Shown: positions 27,476 to 36,279 of the stretch, one piece after another
How positions within the stretch are numbered: the first letter of the stretch is position 1
Layout: every line of letters begins with the position of its first letter
Source of the DNA: an uncultured Ruminococcus sp.
GTDB lineage: Bacteria; Bacillota; Clostridia; Oscillospirales; Ruminococcaceae
Length of the DNA stretch: 64,000 nucleotides
Assembly (NCBI GenBank): GCA_934474025.1
Contig: CAKSMF010000002.1
Span: 124,001-188,000, forward strand
Direction of reading: 5' to 3'
Program-made: the position numbers and the translations under genes
The notes under the pieces: generated by a model
Seen by the model: only the letters and a program-made list of their open reading frames with translations
Told to the model about the DNA's origin: nothing
Databases searched by the model: none

Positions 27476-28699
27476 ATGTCTGCTAAATTTACAAAAGATA
27501 TGATTAAAACCCATACTATCCTGATTCCCGATATGCTTCCAATACACTTTAATCTTATTATAAGTATCTTTGAAGCTGAAGGCTATCATATGGAACTCCT
27601 TCAGAACTGTTCACGTTCGGTAGTAAACGAAGGTTTAAAAAATGTTCATAATGATGCCTGCTATCCGGCTCTTCTCGTAATAGGACAGTTTATGGACGCT
27701 CTCAAAAGCGGAAAGTATGACCCCGATAAAATCGCTCTTATGATTACTCAGACCGGCGGTGGCTGTCGTGCTTCAAACTATATCCACCTGTTAAGAAAAG
27801 CTGTTGATAAGAATTTTCCTCAAGTGCCTGTTGTATCACTCAATTTCAGCGGTCTTGAAAAAGACAGTGCATTCAAAATTACTGCCGGAATGTTTCTTAA
27901 AATGCTCTATGCTGTAATGTATGGCGATTTGCTTATGACCTGTTACAACAAGTGCCGAGCTTACGAAATAAACAAAGGCGAATCAAAAAAAGTTCTCCAG
28001 AAATGGCAGAAACGTATTGGAAATATGTTCCGTAAAAAAAGCAAGTACTTCCTTAAACTCGAAAAAATAAGTACAGATATTTTAAATGATTTCGGTAAAA
28101 TTCCGATAAGCAATGAAAAGAAAATCCGTGTAGGAATAGTCGGGGAAATATATGTAAAATATTCTCCGCTTGCAAATAATCATCTTGAAGATTTTCTGAT
28201 TTCCGAGGGTTGCGAACCTGTTGTACCGTCGTTTATGGAATTTGTTATGTATTGTGCAACAGGAACTTTCAATGACTCTAAAATATATGATAATGTTACT
28301 ACACAATCGCAAATTTATAAGCTTGGTTATCAGCTTATCCATACCATGCAGAAAAAACTTATAAAAGCTATGAAAAAACAAGGTAGTTTTGAACCTTTTC
28401 ACGATTTTGAACATTTGAGAAGACTTGCCGACAAATATATAAATCAAGGTGTAGTAATGGGTGAGGGTTGGCTCATTCCGGCAGAAATGGGAGCTCTTGC
28501 ACAATCGGGAATCGAAAATATTATATGTACACAGCCTTTCGGGTGTCTCCCTAACCACATTGTAGCCAAAGGTATGGCACGTGCAATTAAACAGGATAAT
28601 CCTGACGCAAATATTGTGGCTATAGATTATGACCCCGGTGCTACCCGCGTTAATCAGGAAAACCGTATAAAACTTATGCTTGCTAACGCCCACAGGTGA
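27476..28699 (+). CDS. 2-Hydroxyacyl-CoA dehydratase D-component-like protein, partner of the activase
   Basis: 407 residues, probably the C-terminal part of the large (about 1400-residue) activase-related proteins of Clostridia, here a separate gene 15 bases downstream. Motifs: NDACYPALLVIGQFMDAL, QTGGGCRASNYI, GIVGEIYVKYSP and the Cys-containing CTQPFGCLPNHIVAKG, which are typical of HgdB/FldC-like cluster-binding subunits. It presumably receives electrons from the activase. The acid substrate cannot be read from sequence. Strong AAGGAGG site. Confidence 0.85.
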   Translation: MSAKFTKDMIKTHTILIPDMLPIHFNLIISIFEAEGYHMELLQNCSRSVVNEGLKNVHNDACYPALLVIGQFMDALKSGKYDPDKIALMITQTGGGCRASNYIHLLRKAVDKNFPQVPVVSLNFSGLEKDSAFKITAGMFLKMLYAVMYGDLLMTCYNKCRAYEINKGESKKVLQKWQKRIGNMFRKKSKYFLKLEKISTDILNDFGKIPISNEKKIRVGIVGEIYVKYSPLANNHLEDFLISEGCEPVVPSFMEFVMYCATGTFNDSKIYDNVTTQSQIYKLGYQLIHTMQKKLIKAMKKQGSFEPFHDFEHLRRLADKYINQGVVMGEGWLIPAEMGALAQSGIENIICTQPFGCLPNHIVAKGMARAIKQDNPDANIVAIDYDPGATRVNQENRIKLMLANAHR

Positions 28700-28705
28700 T
28701 TTACA

Positions 28706-29575
28706 ATGATTAAAAACAGAAATGGTGATATTATCGTCACCAATCAAAAACAAAACAAAGTTCTTGAAAAATTATACAATACCATTACCGGAAGAATGAT
28801 TTTAAAAATTCTTACTGTTCCAATGGTTTCACAGATTGTGGGAAAATTTATGGATTCGCCTTTTTCAATACCATTTATAAAGGTTTTCATAAAAAAACAT
28901 AATCTTGATACTTCCCAGTACATAATGAAAAACTTCAAATCATACAACGATTTTTTCACACGTCGTATAAAACCGGAAAAACGTATTATTGATTATCAGG
29001 CAGACCACCTTATAAGTCCGTGTGATTCAAAGCTTTCTGTATATAAAATCAATAAAAAAAGTATCTTTCAAATAAAAAACTCATTGTACAGAATTTCTGA
29101 TTTACTTAAAAATGATTTTATTGCCCGTCGCTATGATGGCGGATACTGTTTCATATATCGCCTTGAAGTAGATGATTATCACCGCTACTGCTATATTGAT
29201 GACGGTACAAAAACTGACAATATCTTCATTAAAGGAGAATTACATACTGTCAATCCCATTGCTTTGAAAAAATACAACGTCTATAAAAGAAATTCTCGTG
29301 AATATACAATACTGCATACTGATAATTTCGGAGACGTTGTTCATATGGAAGTAGGTGCTTTATGCGTTGGAAAAATATGCAATCATCACAACGAATACTA
29401 TTTTTCCAAAGGTGAAGAAAAAGGAATGTTTCAGTTTGGAGGGTCAACAATAGTACAGATATTTGAAAAAAATAAAATAATTCCGGATAAAGATATTATA
29501 ATAAACTCCAAAAACGGCTTTGAAACTATTGTACATTATGGCGAAAAAACAGGAACAGCAACTAGCAACATATAA
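28706..29575 (+). CDS. psd: Phosphatidylserine decarboxylase proenzyme
   Basis: Makes phosphatidylethanolamine from phosphatidylserine at the membrane, 289 residues. Family motifs: YNDFFTRRIKP, SPCDSKLSVY, the active-site RLEVDDYHRYCYID, and the self-cleavage site FGGSTIV close to the C-terminus, where cleavage before Ser yields the pyruvoyl group. It lies 6 bases after the activase partner gene with a weak AGGTG site, so it is probably co-transcribed. The functional reason for that grouping is unclear. Confidence 0.93.
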   Translation: MIKNRNGDIIVTNQKQNKVLEKLYNTITGRMILKILTVPMVSQIVGKFMDSPFSIPFIKVFIKKHNLDTSQYIMKNFKSYNDFFTRRIKPEKRIIDYQADHLISPCDSKLSVYKINKKSIFQIKNSLYRISDLLKNDFIARRYDGGYCFIYRLEVDDYHRYCYIDDGTKTDNIFIKGELHTVNPIALKKYNVYKRNSREYTILHTDNFGDVVHMEVGALCVGKICNHHNEYYFSKGEEKGMFQFGGSTIVQIFEKNKIIPDKDIIINSKNGFETIVHYGEKTGTATSNI

Positions 29576-29576
29576 C

Positions 29577-29615
29577 AAAAACTGACGGGGTATTTAATTG
29601 CTCCGTCAGTTTTAT
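29577..29615 (+). terminator. Terminator after psd
   Basis: ACTGACGG/CCGTCAGT arms with flanking A- and T-runs. Confidence 0.9.
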
Positions 29616-29678
29616 TCAACAAATATAATGGGATTACTTCAAATAATAAAGTAAAATATTAAAAAATATCAGAAATGT

Positions 29679-29707
29679 TTGAAATCCTTGTTAATGTGTG
29701 GTATAAT
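29679..29707 (+). promoter_or_regulatory. Promoter of the signal-peptidase-like gene
   Basis: TTGAAA (29679-29684), 17-base spacer, TATAAT (29702-29707). About 45 bases from the ATG. Confidence 0.75.
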
Positions 29708-29752
29708 AAATATACATTATCAGGATATGTAAAAAAAGAAAGGGTTATACTT

Positions 29753-30967
29753 ATGAAAAAGAAAAGATTTTCGGTGCTGAAATGTTTTATTTCAATAATA
29801 TGTATACTATTTATAGCAGTATCATTAGGAATTAACCTCATATACTCACAAAATAAAACTCCACAATTTATGGACAGGTATTTCTATATCGTGACAGAAA
29901 GAGACACTAACGGAATAAGTGATGTTACTCCAGGGGCTGCCATTATCGCAAAGGACGCTTCAAACATCAGCATAGCACAGAAAGACCTTGTATTATGCTA
30001 TCCCGCCAGTGACCCTGATAATCTCCGTCTTTGCGGAATATACAACGTTGTAACCAGTGAGGACGGCACTGAAAAATATCAGGTTTATTATGACGGTCAT
30101 GAAGATAATTCCGACCTTATAACAAAAGATAAAATAAAAGCTATCTGTACAGGATATCCGGAAAGCACAGAACTCGGCAACTTCATTACTTTTACAAGAA
30201 GTATTCCGGGAATCGTTGCTGAACTTATTATTCCATGTATAATACTTCTCGTTTTCTTTATTTCAAGAATTGTTTCAAAAAATGACTCCACAGAAGATGA
30301 AGAAATTCCGGATTTTACTCAAAAATCAAAAAATTCTCAGAAGAAAAAAGGTACTTCCCCTTCAACTACTGCTCCTCTCTTTGCACCGTCTCATGAAAGC
30401 CAGTCCAATGACGAACTTGAACGTAAAAAAATGTCAATCGCTGAAAATTTCAGTCAGAAAAAAGTTAACCCGAATTCCCCATATCAGAAGGAAAAAGAAC
30501 GCACAATGCAGTTTAAAGCAAGTCATTCTGAAAATAATTCCAAACCTGCCGGACGTGTTTCCGCTGCACCATCTGCTGACAGCATAAGGGAGGATATCCG
30601 CCGTAAAAATGATTATGAAGGTGCTCACGTAAAGAAAATCGAAAAAACACAGTCATTTGAAAAGCCTATCCCCGAAAAAACTGTACCTGCTCCTGCTCCG
30701 GTAAAAACAGAAGTCAATGACGATACGGGAATTATTCCTACATCACAGATTTCAGAAATGACAAAGAGTTCTGAATTTGCAAGAAACAGTGTTGAAGAAA
30801 TCAAAGCAAATATTAATAAACCTGCTTCCGTTCCTAAACACAGCAGTTCACCGGATATTTCCGATATCATAAACAAGTCAGAAGCCAATAAACGCAAAAG
30901 AAACGCTTCCGAAATGTCCGTTGATGACCTCCTCAGAATCATTGAGGAAGAAAAGAAAAAACTTTGA
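29753..30967 (+). CDS. Membrane protein with S26 signal-peptidase-like ectodomain and long cytoplasmic tail
   Basis: 404 residues. TM1 (about 8-31), an extracytoplasmic domain of about 130 residues (GAAIIAKDASNISIAQKDLVLCY, then LRLCGIYNVV), TM2 (about 163-185), then a cytoplasmic tail of over 200 residues rich in Ser, Lys, Glu and Pro. The ectodomain resembles the S24/S26 peptidase fold, but the SMxP catalytic-Ser motif is not visible. Function unknown. The ATG at 29753 is chosen because the longer frame begins within the promoter. A terminator follows. Confidence 0.6.
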   Translation: MKKKRFSVLKCFISIICILFIAVSLGINLIYSQNKTPQFMDRYFYIVTERDTNGISDVTPGAAIIAKDASNISIAQKDLVLCYPASDPDNLRLCGIYNVVTSEDGTEKYQVYYDGHEDNSDLITKDKIKAICTGYPESTELGNFITFTRSIPGIVAELIIPCIILLVFFISRIVSKNDSTEDEEIPDFTQKSKNSQKKKGTSPSTTAPLFAPSHESQSNDELERKKMSIAENFSQKKVNPNSPYQKEKERTMQFKASHSENNSKPAGRVSAAPSADSIREDIRRKNDYEGAHVKKIEKTQSFEKPIPEKTVPAPAPVKTEVNDDTGIIPTSQISEMTKSSEFARNSVEEIKANINKPASVPKHSSSPDISDIINKSEANKRKRNASEMSVDDLLRIIEEEKKKL

Positions 30968-30977
30968 TATTTTTTTC

Positions 30978-31003
30978 AGAACCGCTAATGCGGTTCTTTT
31001 TTT
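30978..31003 (+). terminator. Terminator
   Basis: AGAACCGC/GCGGTTCT arms with TAAT loop and a seven-T run. Confidence 0.92.
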
Positions 31004-31058
31004 ATGAATAATAATAACCTTTATTACAAATAATAATCACGATTCAAAAAAATTCAAC

Positions 31059-31087
31059 TTGACAAATTATCCGGCATTATGTATAAT
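31059..31087 (+). promoter_or_regulatory. Promoter of the first cyclophilin-like gene
   Basis: Perfect TTGACA (31059-31064), 17-base spacer, perfect TATAAT (31082-31087). Confidence 0.8.
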
Positions 31088-31130
31088 AAAATCTATATAG
31101 TTGATTTTTTGAAATTTATGAGGTCAAATA

Positions 31131-31931
31131 ATGAAAAATACTAAAAATAAAAGTTTCACAAAAACTCTTATAATAATGCTGTTAATTGCCGGAATTATTA
31201 CTTTAGGTATGATGTTGCTTGAAAATGTAAGAAAAAATAATGATACTTATGTTACAATAGACGTCAACAGCATGGAACTTGTACAGCTTGAAAGTCCAAA
31301 AGACGGCGACCCTATCGCAATAATTGAAACAACTCTTGGTGAAATACGTTTTGTACTTTATCCGCAATACTCACCTAATGCCGTTAAGAATTTCACTGAA
31401 CTTGCTGACAGCGGTTATTATGACGGAACTTATTTTTATAATTCTGACAGTGGAGTCTATTCTTCTGCCGGCTCAAAACAAAAAGATGGTTCTTATCAGT
31501 CCGGAAGTGCTTCGGAAAGAGTCGAGCGTGAACTCAATCAGAATTTGTGGAGCTTTAAAGGTGCTGTATGTTGTGCTACTACCGATATTGACAGAACTTT
31601 TTCACAAAAACTTTTCGGTGGCGGTACGTATTACTGCGGAAGCAGACTTAATTTCCTCAATACCATAGAATTTACTGACGAACTTAAAGAACAAATGACA
31701 GCTTCTCAAACAAATGAACAGCTTACTAATGCTTTTATAGAAAACGGCGGTATCCCTAACTTTGCTCAGCAGATGACTGTTATAGGACAGGTTTATCAGG
31801 GTATGGACGTGGTTGAAAAACTCGCTTCACTTGAATCCGAAAATAACGGAAATTATAAAATTCCTAAAGATGATATAATGATTATTTCCGCAAAAACCGA
31901 CACATATTCCGCTGACGAAAAAACAGAATAA
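31131..31931 (+). CDS. Membrane-anchored cyclophilin-type protein, catalytic motif degenerate
   Basis: 266 residues. One N-terminal TM anchor (about 12-31) is followed by an extracytoplasmic cyclophilin fold (IAIIETTLGEIRFVLYPQYS, NAVKNFTELADSGYYDG). The segment that normally reads FHRVI...QGGDP is here FYNSDSGVYSSAGS, so the catalytic Arg and Gln are missing; the GTxxF/MxN part is also altered. It may have lost peptidyl-prolyl isomerase activity and act as a chaperone or binding module. It lies one gene before an apparently active tandem cyclophilin. Confidence 0.8.
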   Translation: MKNTKNKSFTKTLIIMLLIAGIITLGMMLLENVRKNNDTYVTIDVNSMELVQLESPKDGDPIAIIETTLGEIRFVLYPQYSPNAVKNFTELADSGYYDGTYFYNSDSGVYSSAGSKQKDGSYQSGSASERVERELNQNLWSFKGAVCCATTDIDRTFSQKLFGGGTYYCGSRLNFLNTIEFTDELKEQMTASQTNEQLTNAFIENGGIPNFAQQMTVIGQVYQGMDVVEKLASLESENNGNYKIPKDDIMIISAKTDTYSADEKTE

Positions 31932-32028
31932 TCTGCTATATACAGCTTTTATTTTAGAATACTTTCCAATAAATATCACCGATTGTTATAAACGCTTTTA
32001 CCAATTGTTACAAATTTAGCGGAAACTA

Positions 32029-32057
32029 TTTACAAATCAGGTTTTATGTTGTATAAT
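32029..32057 (+). promoter_or_regulatory. Promoter of the tandem cyclophilin gene
   Basis: TTTACA (32029-32034), 17-base spacer, perfect TATAAT (32052-32057). The start codon is about 190 bases downstream and the leader carries element B. The 320-base gap upstream of this gene otherwise holds only AT-rich sequence. Confidence 0.75.
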
Positions 32058-32099
32058 AAATAAGTTGAATTAATTTGATTTTTGAATATGAAATTATAA

Positions 32100-32242
32100 T
32101 TTTAACAAGCATCAACAAGAATTCTTCCACCTCTATTGGTGGCAAGATAAATTGTAAATCAGAAACTTAACGGCAGTGGCGGGCGGAAATAAATCGGTAT
32201 CCACCATTGACATGAGACAAATGAAAGAAATAATTTAAGGAG
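32100..32242 (+). promoter_or_regulatory. Conserved leader element, copy B (5' UTR of tandem cyclophilin gene)
   Basis: Begins TTTTAACAAG, then CAAGAATTCTT, the hairpin CCACC/GGTGG with a 6-base loop, TGTAAATCAGAAACTTAACG, core AAATCGGTATCC (32191-32202), and TTGACATGAGACAAAT, ending at AAGGAG. Strong similarity to copy A over about 115 bases, including a hairpin whose stem pairs CCACC with GGTGG here but CTACC with GGTGG in A. Candidate structured RNA of unknown ligand or partner. Confidence 0.7.
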
Positions 32243-32251
32243 CGAAAGCTT

Positions 32252-33808
32252 ATGCTAAAAAGAATACTTGCTGTTCTTGTCTGTACATTTACAATGACAA
32301 CTCTTTTTTCATCGTGCGGAAAAGAAACAGATATAAGCGAAAATTCCAGTCAAGAATCTTCTGACAACTCTCAGGTTACAAATGTATCAATAGCTAACTT
32401 TACTGCACCACAAAAAGGCGATACAGTTATTACAATGAATATACATGACTATGGAACTGTTAAAATAAAACTTTTTCCGGAATACGCTGATAAAGGCGTT
32501 GAAAATTTCGTAGGTCTTGCTAAAAAAGGTTATTATGACGGTCTTACTTTCCACCGTGTTATAAATGATTTCATGATTCAGGGAGGTGACCCTCAGGGTA
32601 ATGGTACTGGTGGCGAGTCCATATGGGGCGGAAAATTTGATGGTGGTACAGACCCACACTTAATCCATGCTGCCGGAGCTATCGCTTATGCAAACAGCGG
32701 AGCTACTTCTACTAATGGCAGTCAGTTCTATATAGTTACCGGAAAAGTATACACTGATGAAGAAATTGAAAATTACAAGTCTCAGGGATATAATATTTCA
32801 GATGAAGCAAAACAGATTTATACTACTGTAGGCGGTACTCCATTCCTTGACGGAAACTATACAGTTTTCGGTCAGGTATATGAAGGACTTGATATTATTT
32901 TCCAGATACAGCAAGTTTCAACTGATACCGGAAACGACAAGCCTATGAAAGATGTTATTATAGATTCAGTAACCGTTGACAAGTATGACGATGAAGAACT
33001 TAAATGGTACATCACTGATTATGGTAATTATGATTCTCAGGCAACTTCCGAAACTACTCAGGCAGAAGCAGTTCCTGTAAAAAACTTCACTGCACCAGAA
33101 GTTGGCGACAAAATTATAAGCATGACCATTAAGGATTATGGTGAAGTAAAATTCAGACTGTTTCCTGAATATGCCGATAAAGGCGTTGAAAACTTCATCG
33201 GACTTGCTGAACAAGGTTATTATGATGGACTTACTTTCCACCGTGTTATAAATGATTTCATGATTCAAGGCGGTGACCCCGAAGGCACTGGTCGTGGTGG
33301 CGAATCCATGTGGGGCGGTAGTTTTGATGGCGGTACAGATTCTCATCTTATTCACGCTGCCGGTGCTGTCGCTTATGCAAACAGCGGTTCAACTTCCACT
33401 GACGGAAGCCAATTCTATATAGTTACCGGTGAAAAATACTCTACAGATGAACTCACTCAACTTGAAAGTTATGGTTATAATTTTTCAGATGAGGCTATGG
33501 AAATATATTCCACTGCTGGTGGCACTCCTTGGCTTGACGGCGGTTATACAATTTTCGGACAGGTGTATGACGGTCTTGACATTATCTTTGATATCCAGAA
33601 AACTGAAACAGACGAAAACGACAAGCCTGTTGAAGATGTTATAATAGAATCAGTAAAAGTCGGCGAATATGACGGCAGTCAGATACGCTGGTATATATCC
33701 GATTATGACGGAACAGATACTTCAGTTACTGAAGAAAATACTTCAGAAAACTCTGAAATCACTGAAGAAGTTTCTACAGAAGCATATTCTGAAGAAACTC
33801 TCAACTAA
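32252..33808 (+). CDS. Lipoprotein with two tandem cyclophilin-type PPIase domains
   Basis: 518 residues. Lipobox FSSC (Cys22), acidic linker, then two cyclophilin domains (about 50-245 and 280-480). Both keep the catalytic FHRVINDFMIQGGDP and the downstream SQFYIVTG, so both look active. The domains are very similar to each other, which suggests an internal duplication. An acidic Ser/Thr/Glu tail ends the protein. It probably folds proteins outside the membrane. AAGGAG precedes the ATG. Confidence 0.93.
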   Translation: MLKRILAVLVCTFTMTTLFSSCGKETDISENSSQESSDNSQVTNVSIANFTAPQKGDTVITMNIHDYGTVKIKLFPEYADKGVENFVGLAKKGYYDGLTFHRVINDFMIQGGDPQGNGTGGESIWGGKFDGGTDPHLIHAAGAIAYANSGATSTNGSQFYIVTGKVYTDEEIENYKSQGYNISDEAKQIYTTVGGTPFLDGNYTVFGQVYEGLDIIFQIQQVSTDTGNDKPMKDVIIDSVTVDKYDDEELKWYITDYGNYDSQATSETTQAEAVPVKNFTAPEVGDKIISMTIKDYGEVKFRLFPEYADKGVENFIGLAEQGYYDGLTFHRVINDFMIQGGDPEGTGRGGESMWGGSFDGGTDSHLIHAAGAVAYANSGSTSTDGSQFYIVTGEKYSTDELTQLESYGYNFSDEAMEIYSTAGGTPWLDGGYTIFGQVYDGLDIIFDIQKTETDENDKPVEDVIIESVKVGEYDGSQIRWYISDYDGTDTSVTEENTSENSEITEEVSTEAYSEETLN

Positions 33809-33936
33809 ATAAAGTTGTATAATTTTATTTATATATATTCCGCCTGTGTAGGCTTACGGAAATTACAGTTTTTTTCTGTATAAAAGATAATCAGGAGCAG
33901 AGAAAAATTTCCTGAGAAATAAGGAGAGAGTATAAT

Positions 33937-35268
33937 TTGAAAAAATTTATTATCAAAGGTGGTCGCCGTCTTTCCGGTGAAGTCGTAATCAGTGGTGCTA
34001 AAAATGCTGTTGTAGCTATACTTCCGGCGGTTATTCTTTCGGACGAACCTTGCATTATTGAAAACGTTCCCGATATAAGCGATGTAAGAATATGTCTTAA
34101 AACTCTGACCGAAATTGGTGCAGAAGTTACCTATCTTGGCAACTACACTTACAAAATAGACCCTACTACTGTTAACAAATTCTGCGTCCCATATGAAGTC
34201 GCAAGAAAAATGCGTGCATCATATTATTTTCTGGGAGCGTTACTCGGCAAATACAATAAAGCAAGAGTTTCAATGCCGGGGGGGTGTTCCCTTGGCGACA
34301 GACCTATAGACCAGCATTTAAAGGCTTTTTCACTCCTCGGAGCTGATTACACACTAAGTCAGGGAATGATTGACCTTAAAGCTGATAAACTTACCGGAAA
34401 TCAGATTTTCTTTGATGTAGTTACAGTTGGTGCAACTATGAATGCCATGCTCGCTGCTGTAAAAGCTGAAGGTCTTACTGTTATTGCAAATGCCGCTAAA
34501 GAACCTCACATTGTAGACCTTGCAAATTTCCTCAACTCAATGGGAGCTAATATCATGGGAGCAGGTACTGATGTTATCAAAATCAGAGGTGTTGAACATC
34601 TTCATGGTACTAACTATTCAGTAATCCCTGACCAGATTGAAGCAGGTACATTTATGATTGCAGCAGCAGCTACAAGAGGTGATGTTACAATTAAAAACGT
34701 CATTCCTAAGCACCTTGAGTCCATTACAAAGAAACTTCAGAAAATAGGTGTAAATGTTGAATGTTTCGACGACAGCGTAAGAGTGTGGACTGAAGGTCCT
34801 CTTGTAAAGACTAATATTAAAACTTCACCTCACCCCGGATTTCCAACTGATATGCAACCACAAATCGCTACACTTTTAACTCTTGCGTCTGGTACAAGCA
34901 TTATAACCGAAAGCATCTGGGACCAGCGTTTCAGATATGTCGATGAACTTCGCCGAATGGGTGCGGATATCACTGTAAATGGTTGTGTTGCTTTAATAGA
35001 GGGTACAGGAAAACTTACCGGTGCTCCCGTAAAAGCCTGCGACCTTAGAGCAGGTGCAGCATTGATTATAGCCGGACTCGCTGCAAGTGGAATTACTGAA
35101 ATTGAAGATATCTTCCACATTGAAAGAGGTTACGACAGCATGGATGTTAAACTCCGTGCAATAGGTGCTGATATACAAAAAGTTTCTGAACCCGATGAAA
35201 TTTCAGAAACAGATGTACAGCCACCTTTAAACAGAAACGAATCTGCCGAAAAAGCAGAAGCAGTTTAA
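33937..35268 (+). CDS. murA: UDP-N-acetylglucosamine 1-carboxyvinyltransferase MurA
   Basis: First committed step of peptidoglycan synthesis, transferring enolpyruvate from PEP to UDP-GlcNAc. 443 residues with KGGRRLSGEVVISGAKNA at the N-terminus and active-site Cys117 in PGGCSLGDRPIDQH, so fosfomycin-sensitive type by that residue. The start is TTG at 33937, with AAGGAG ten bases upstream. A TCAGGA/TCCTGA hairpin (about 33890-33914) lies in the leader. The acidic C-terminal extension is short. A hydrolase gene follows six bases after the stop. Confidence 0.96.
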   Translation: MKKFIIKGGRRLSGEVVISGAKNAVVAILPAVILSDEPCIIENVPDISDVRICLKTLTEIGAEVTYLGNYTYKIDPTTVNKFCVPYEVARKMRASYYFLGALLGKYNKARVSMPGGCSLGDRPIDQHLKAFSLLGADYTLSQGMIDLKADKLTGNQIFFDVVTVGATMNAMLAAVKAEGLTVIANAAKEPHIVDLANFLNSMGANIMGAGTDVIKIRGVEHLHGTNYSVIPDQIEAGTFMIAAAATRGDVTIKNVIPKHLESITKKLQKIGVNVECFDDSVRVWTEGPLVKTNIKTSPHPGFPTDMQPQIATLLTLASGTSIITESIWDQRFRYVDELRRMGADITVNGCVALIEGTGKLTGAPVKACDLRAGAALIIAGLAASGITEIEDIFHIERGYDSMDVKLRAIGADIQKVSEPDEISETDVQPPLNRNESAEKAEAV

Positions 35269-35274
35269 AGAAAC

Positions 35275-35904
35275 ATGAAAGTATTTGTACATGGTCTGGG
35301 GCAATCGTCTGAAAGCTGGAACAAAACAATAAGTTATATGAAAGATTCTGAAAATATTTTTTGTCCCGACCTTTGCAGTCTTCTTCATAATACTGAACCG
35401 GATTATAATAATCTGTATGGAAAGTTTGCGGATTACTGCAATAAATTCAATGAACCAATTGATTTATGCGGTTTGTCACTCGGAAGTATTTTAGCACTCA
35501 ATTATGCTATTGAATATCCGGAAAATGTAAAATCACTTATTCTTATTGCACCACAGTACAAAATGCCGGTTAAACTTCTTAAATTACAGAATTTAATTTT
35601 TCGTTTTATGCCGAAATCAATGTTTAAACAAACAGGATTTGACAAAAATTCTTTTATACAGTTATGCAAAACAATGATGAAACTTGATTTTAGTGATTGC
35701 GTAATTTCATGTCCAACATTGATTATCTGCGGTGAAAAGGACAGGGTAAATAAAAAATCTTCTTATGAACTTTCAAAAAAACTTGACAGTAAGTTGATTT
35801 TTCTGAAAAATTCAGGTCATGAAGTAAATATAGATTCTCCTAAGAGACTTGCAAAAATTCTCAAAATATTCACTTCTGAAAAAAATGACAACAAGAAATC
35901 TTAA
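35275..35904 (+). CDS. Small alpha/beta hydrolase
   Basis: 209-residue alpha/beta hydrolase beginning at the core strand (VFVHGLGQSSESW), with nucleophile Ser68 in CGLSLGS, probable acid in ICGEKDRV and His in NSGHEVN. No signal peptide. It lies six bases after murA and is surely co-transcribed, though no ribosome site is clear in the six-base gap; AAAG overlaps the murA stop. Substrate unknown. Confidence 0.85.
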   Translation: MKVFVHGLGQSSESWNKTISYMKDSENIFCPDLCSLLHNTEPDYNNLYGKFADYCNKFNEPIDLCGLSLGSILALNYAIEYPENVKSLILIAPQYKMPVKLLKLQNLIFRFMPKSMFKQTGFDKNSFIQLCKTMMKLDFSDCVISCPTLIICGEKDRVNKKSSYELSKKLDSKLIFLKNSGHEVNIDSPKRLAKILKIFTSEKNDNKKS

Positions 35905-35954
35905 TATCATTCCCCCTACTACGAATTAAAACAGCAAATTTTATATCATAATAC

Positions 35955-35983
35955 AAAAGACGGAGTTAATGCTCCGTCTTTTA
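35955..35983 (+). terminator. Terminator after the hydrolase
   Basis: AAAAGACGGAG/CTCCGTCTTTT arms with a TTAATG loop. Confidence 0.9.
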
Positions 35984-36117
35984 CATTGGAAAAATACTTT
36001 CATGAATATATACAAACAATTATATTATCAAAATAAATTACAGACCATTAGAATGCTTTTGTTGATTTTTAATGAGTTTTTTAGGAATATGTGAAAATCG
36101 TTGATAAATATTTGTTA

Positions 36118-36179
36118 AACTTTACAATTGAAAAAAATCCTCAAACATGATACAATATAAATATACCAATTGTAAAGTT
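36118..36179 (+). promoter_or_regulatory. glgP promoter bracketed by a perfect 13-bp inverted repeat
   Basis: TTGAAA (36128-36133), 17-base spacer, TACAAT (36151-36156). Arms AACTTTACAATTG (36118-36130) and CAATTGTAAAGTT (36167-36179) are perfect reverse complements. The left arm overlaps the -35, and the right arm sits at or just after the expected transcription start, so they look like two operator half-sites or two sites for one repressor. Confidence 0.7.
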
Positions 36180-36185
36180 ATTTCC

Positions 36186-36262
36186 GGACTTTTAGAGGAA
36201 AACCACTCGTAAAGTCATAAAGGAAATTTACTTATAGTAAAATAGCCGTTCACTTACGGCAG
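36186..36262 (+). promoter_or_regulatory. Structured glgP leader
   Basis: Downstream of the promoter are an imperfect hairpin GACTTTTAGAG/CTCGTAAAGTC (about 36186-36215) and a small perfect one GCCGT/ACGGC (36244-36259) just before GGAG. I see no known riboswitch. The 375-base gap before glgP is otherwise accounted for by the upstream terminator and promoter. Confidence 0.4.
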
Positions 36263-36279
36263 ATTGGAGTTACAATTTT

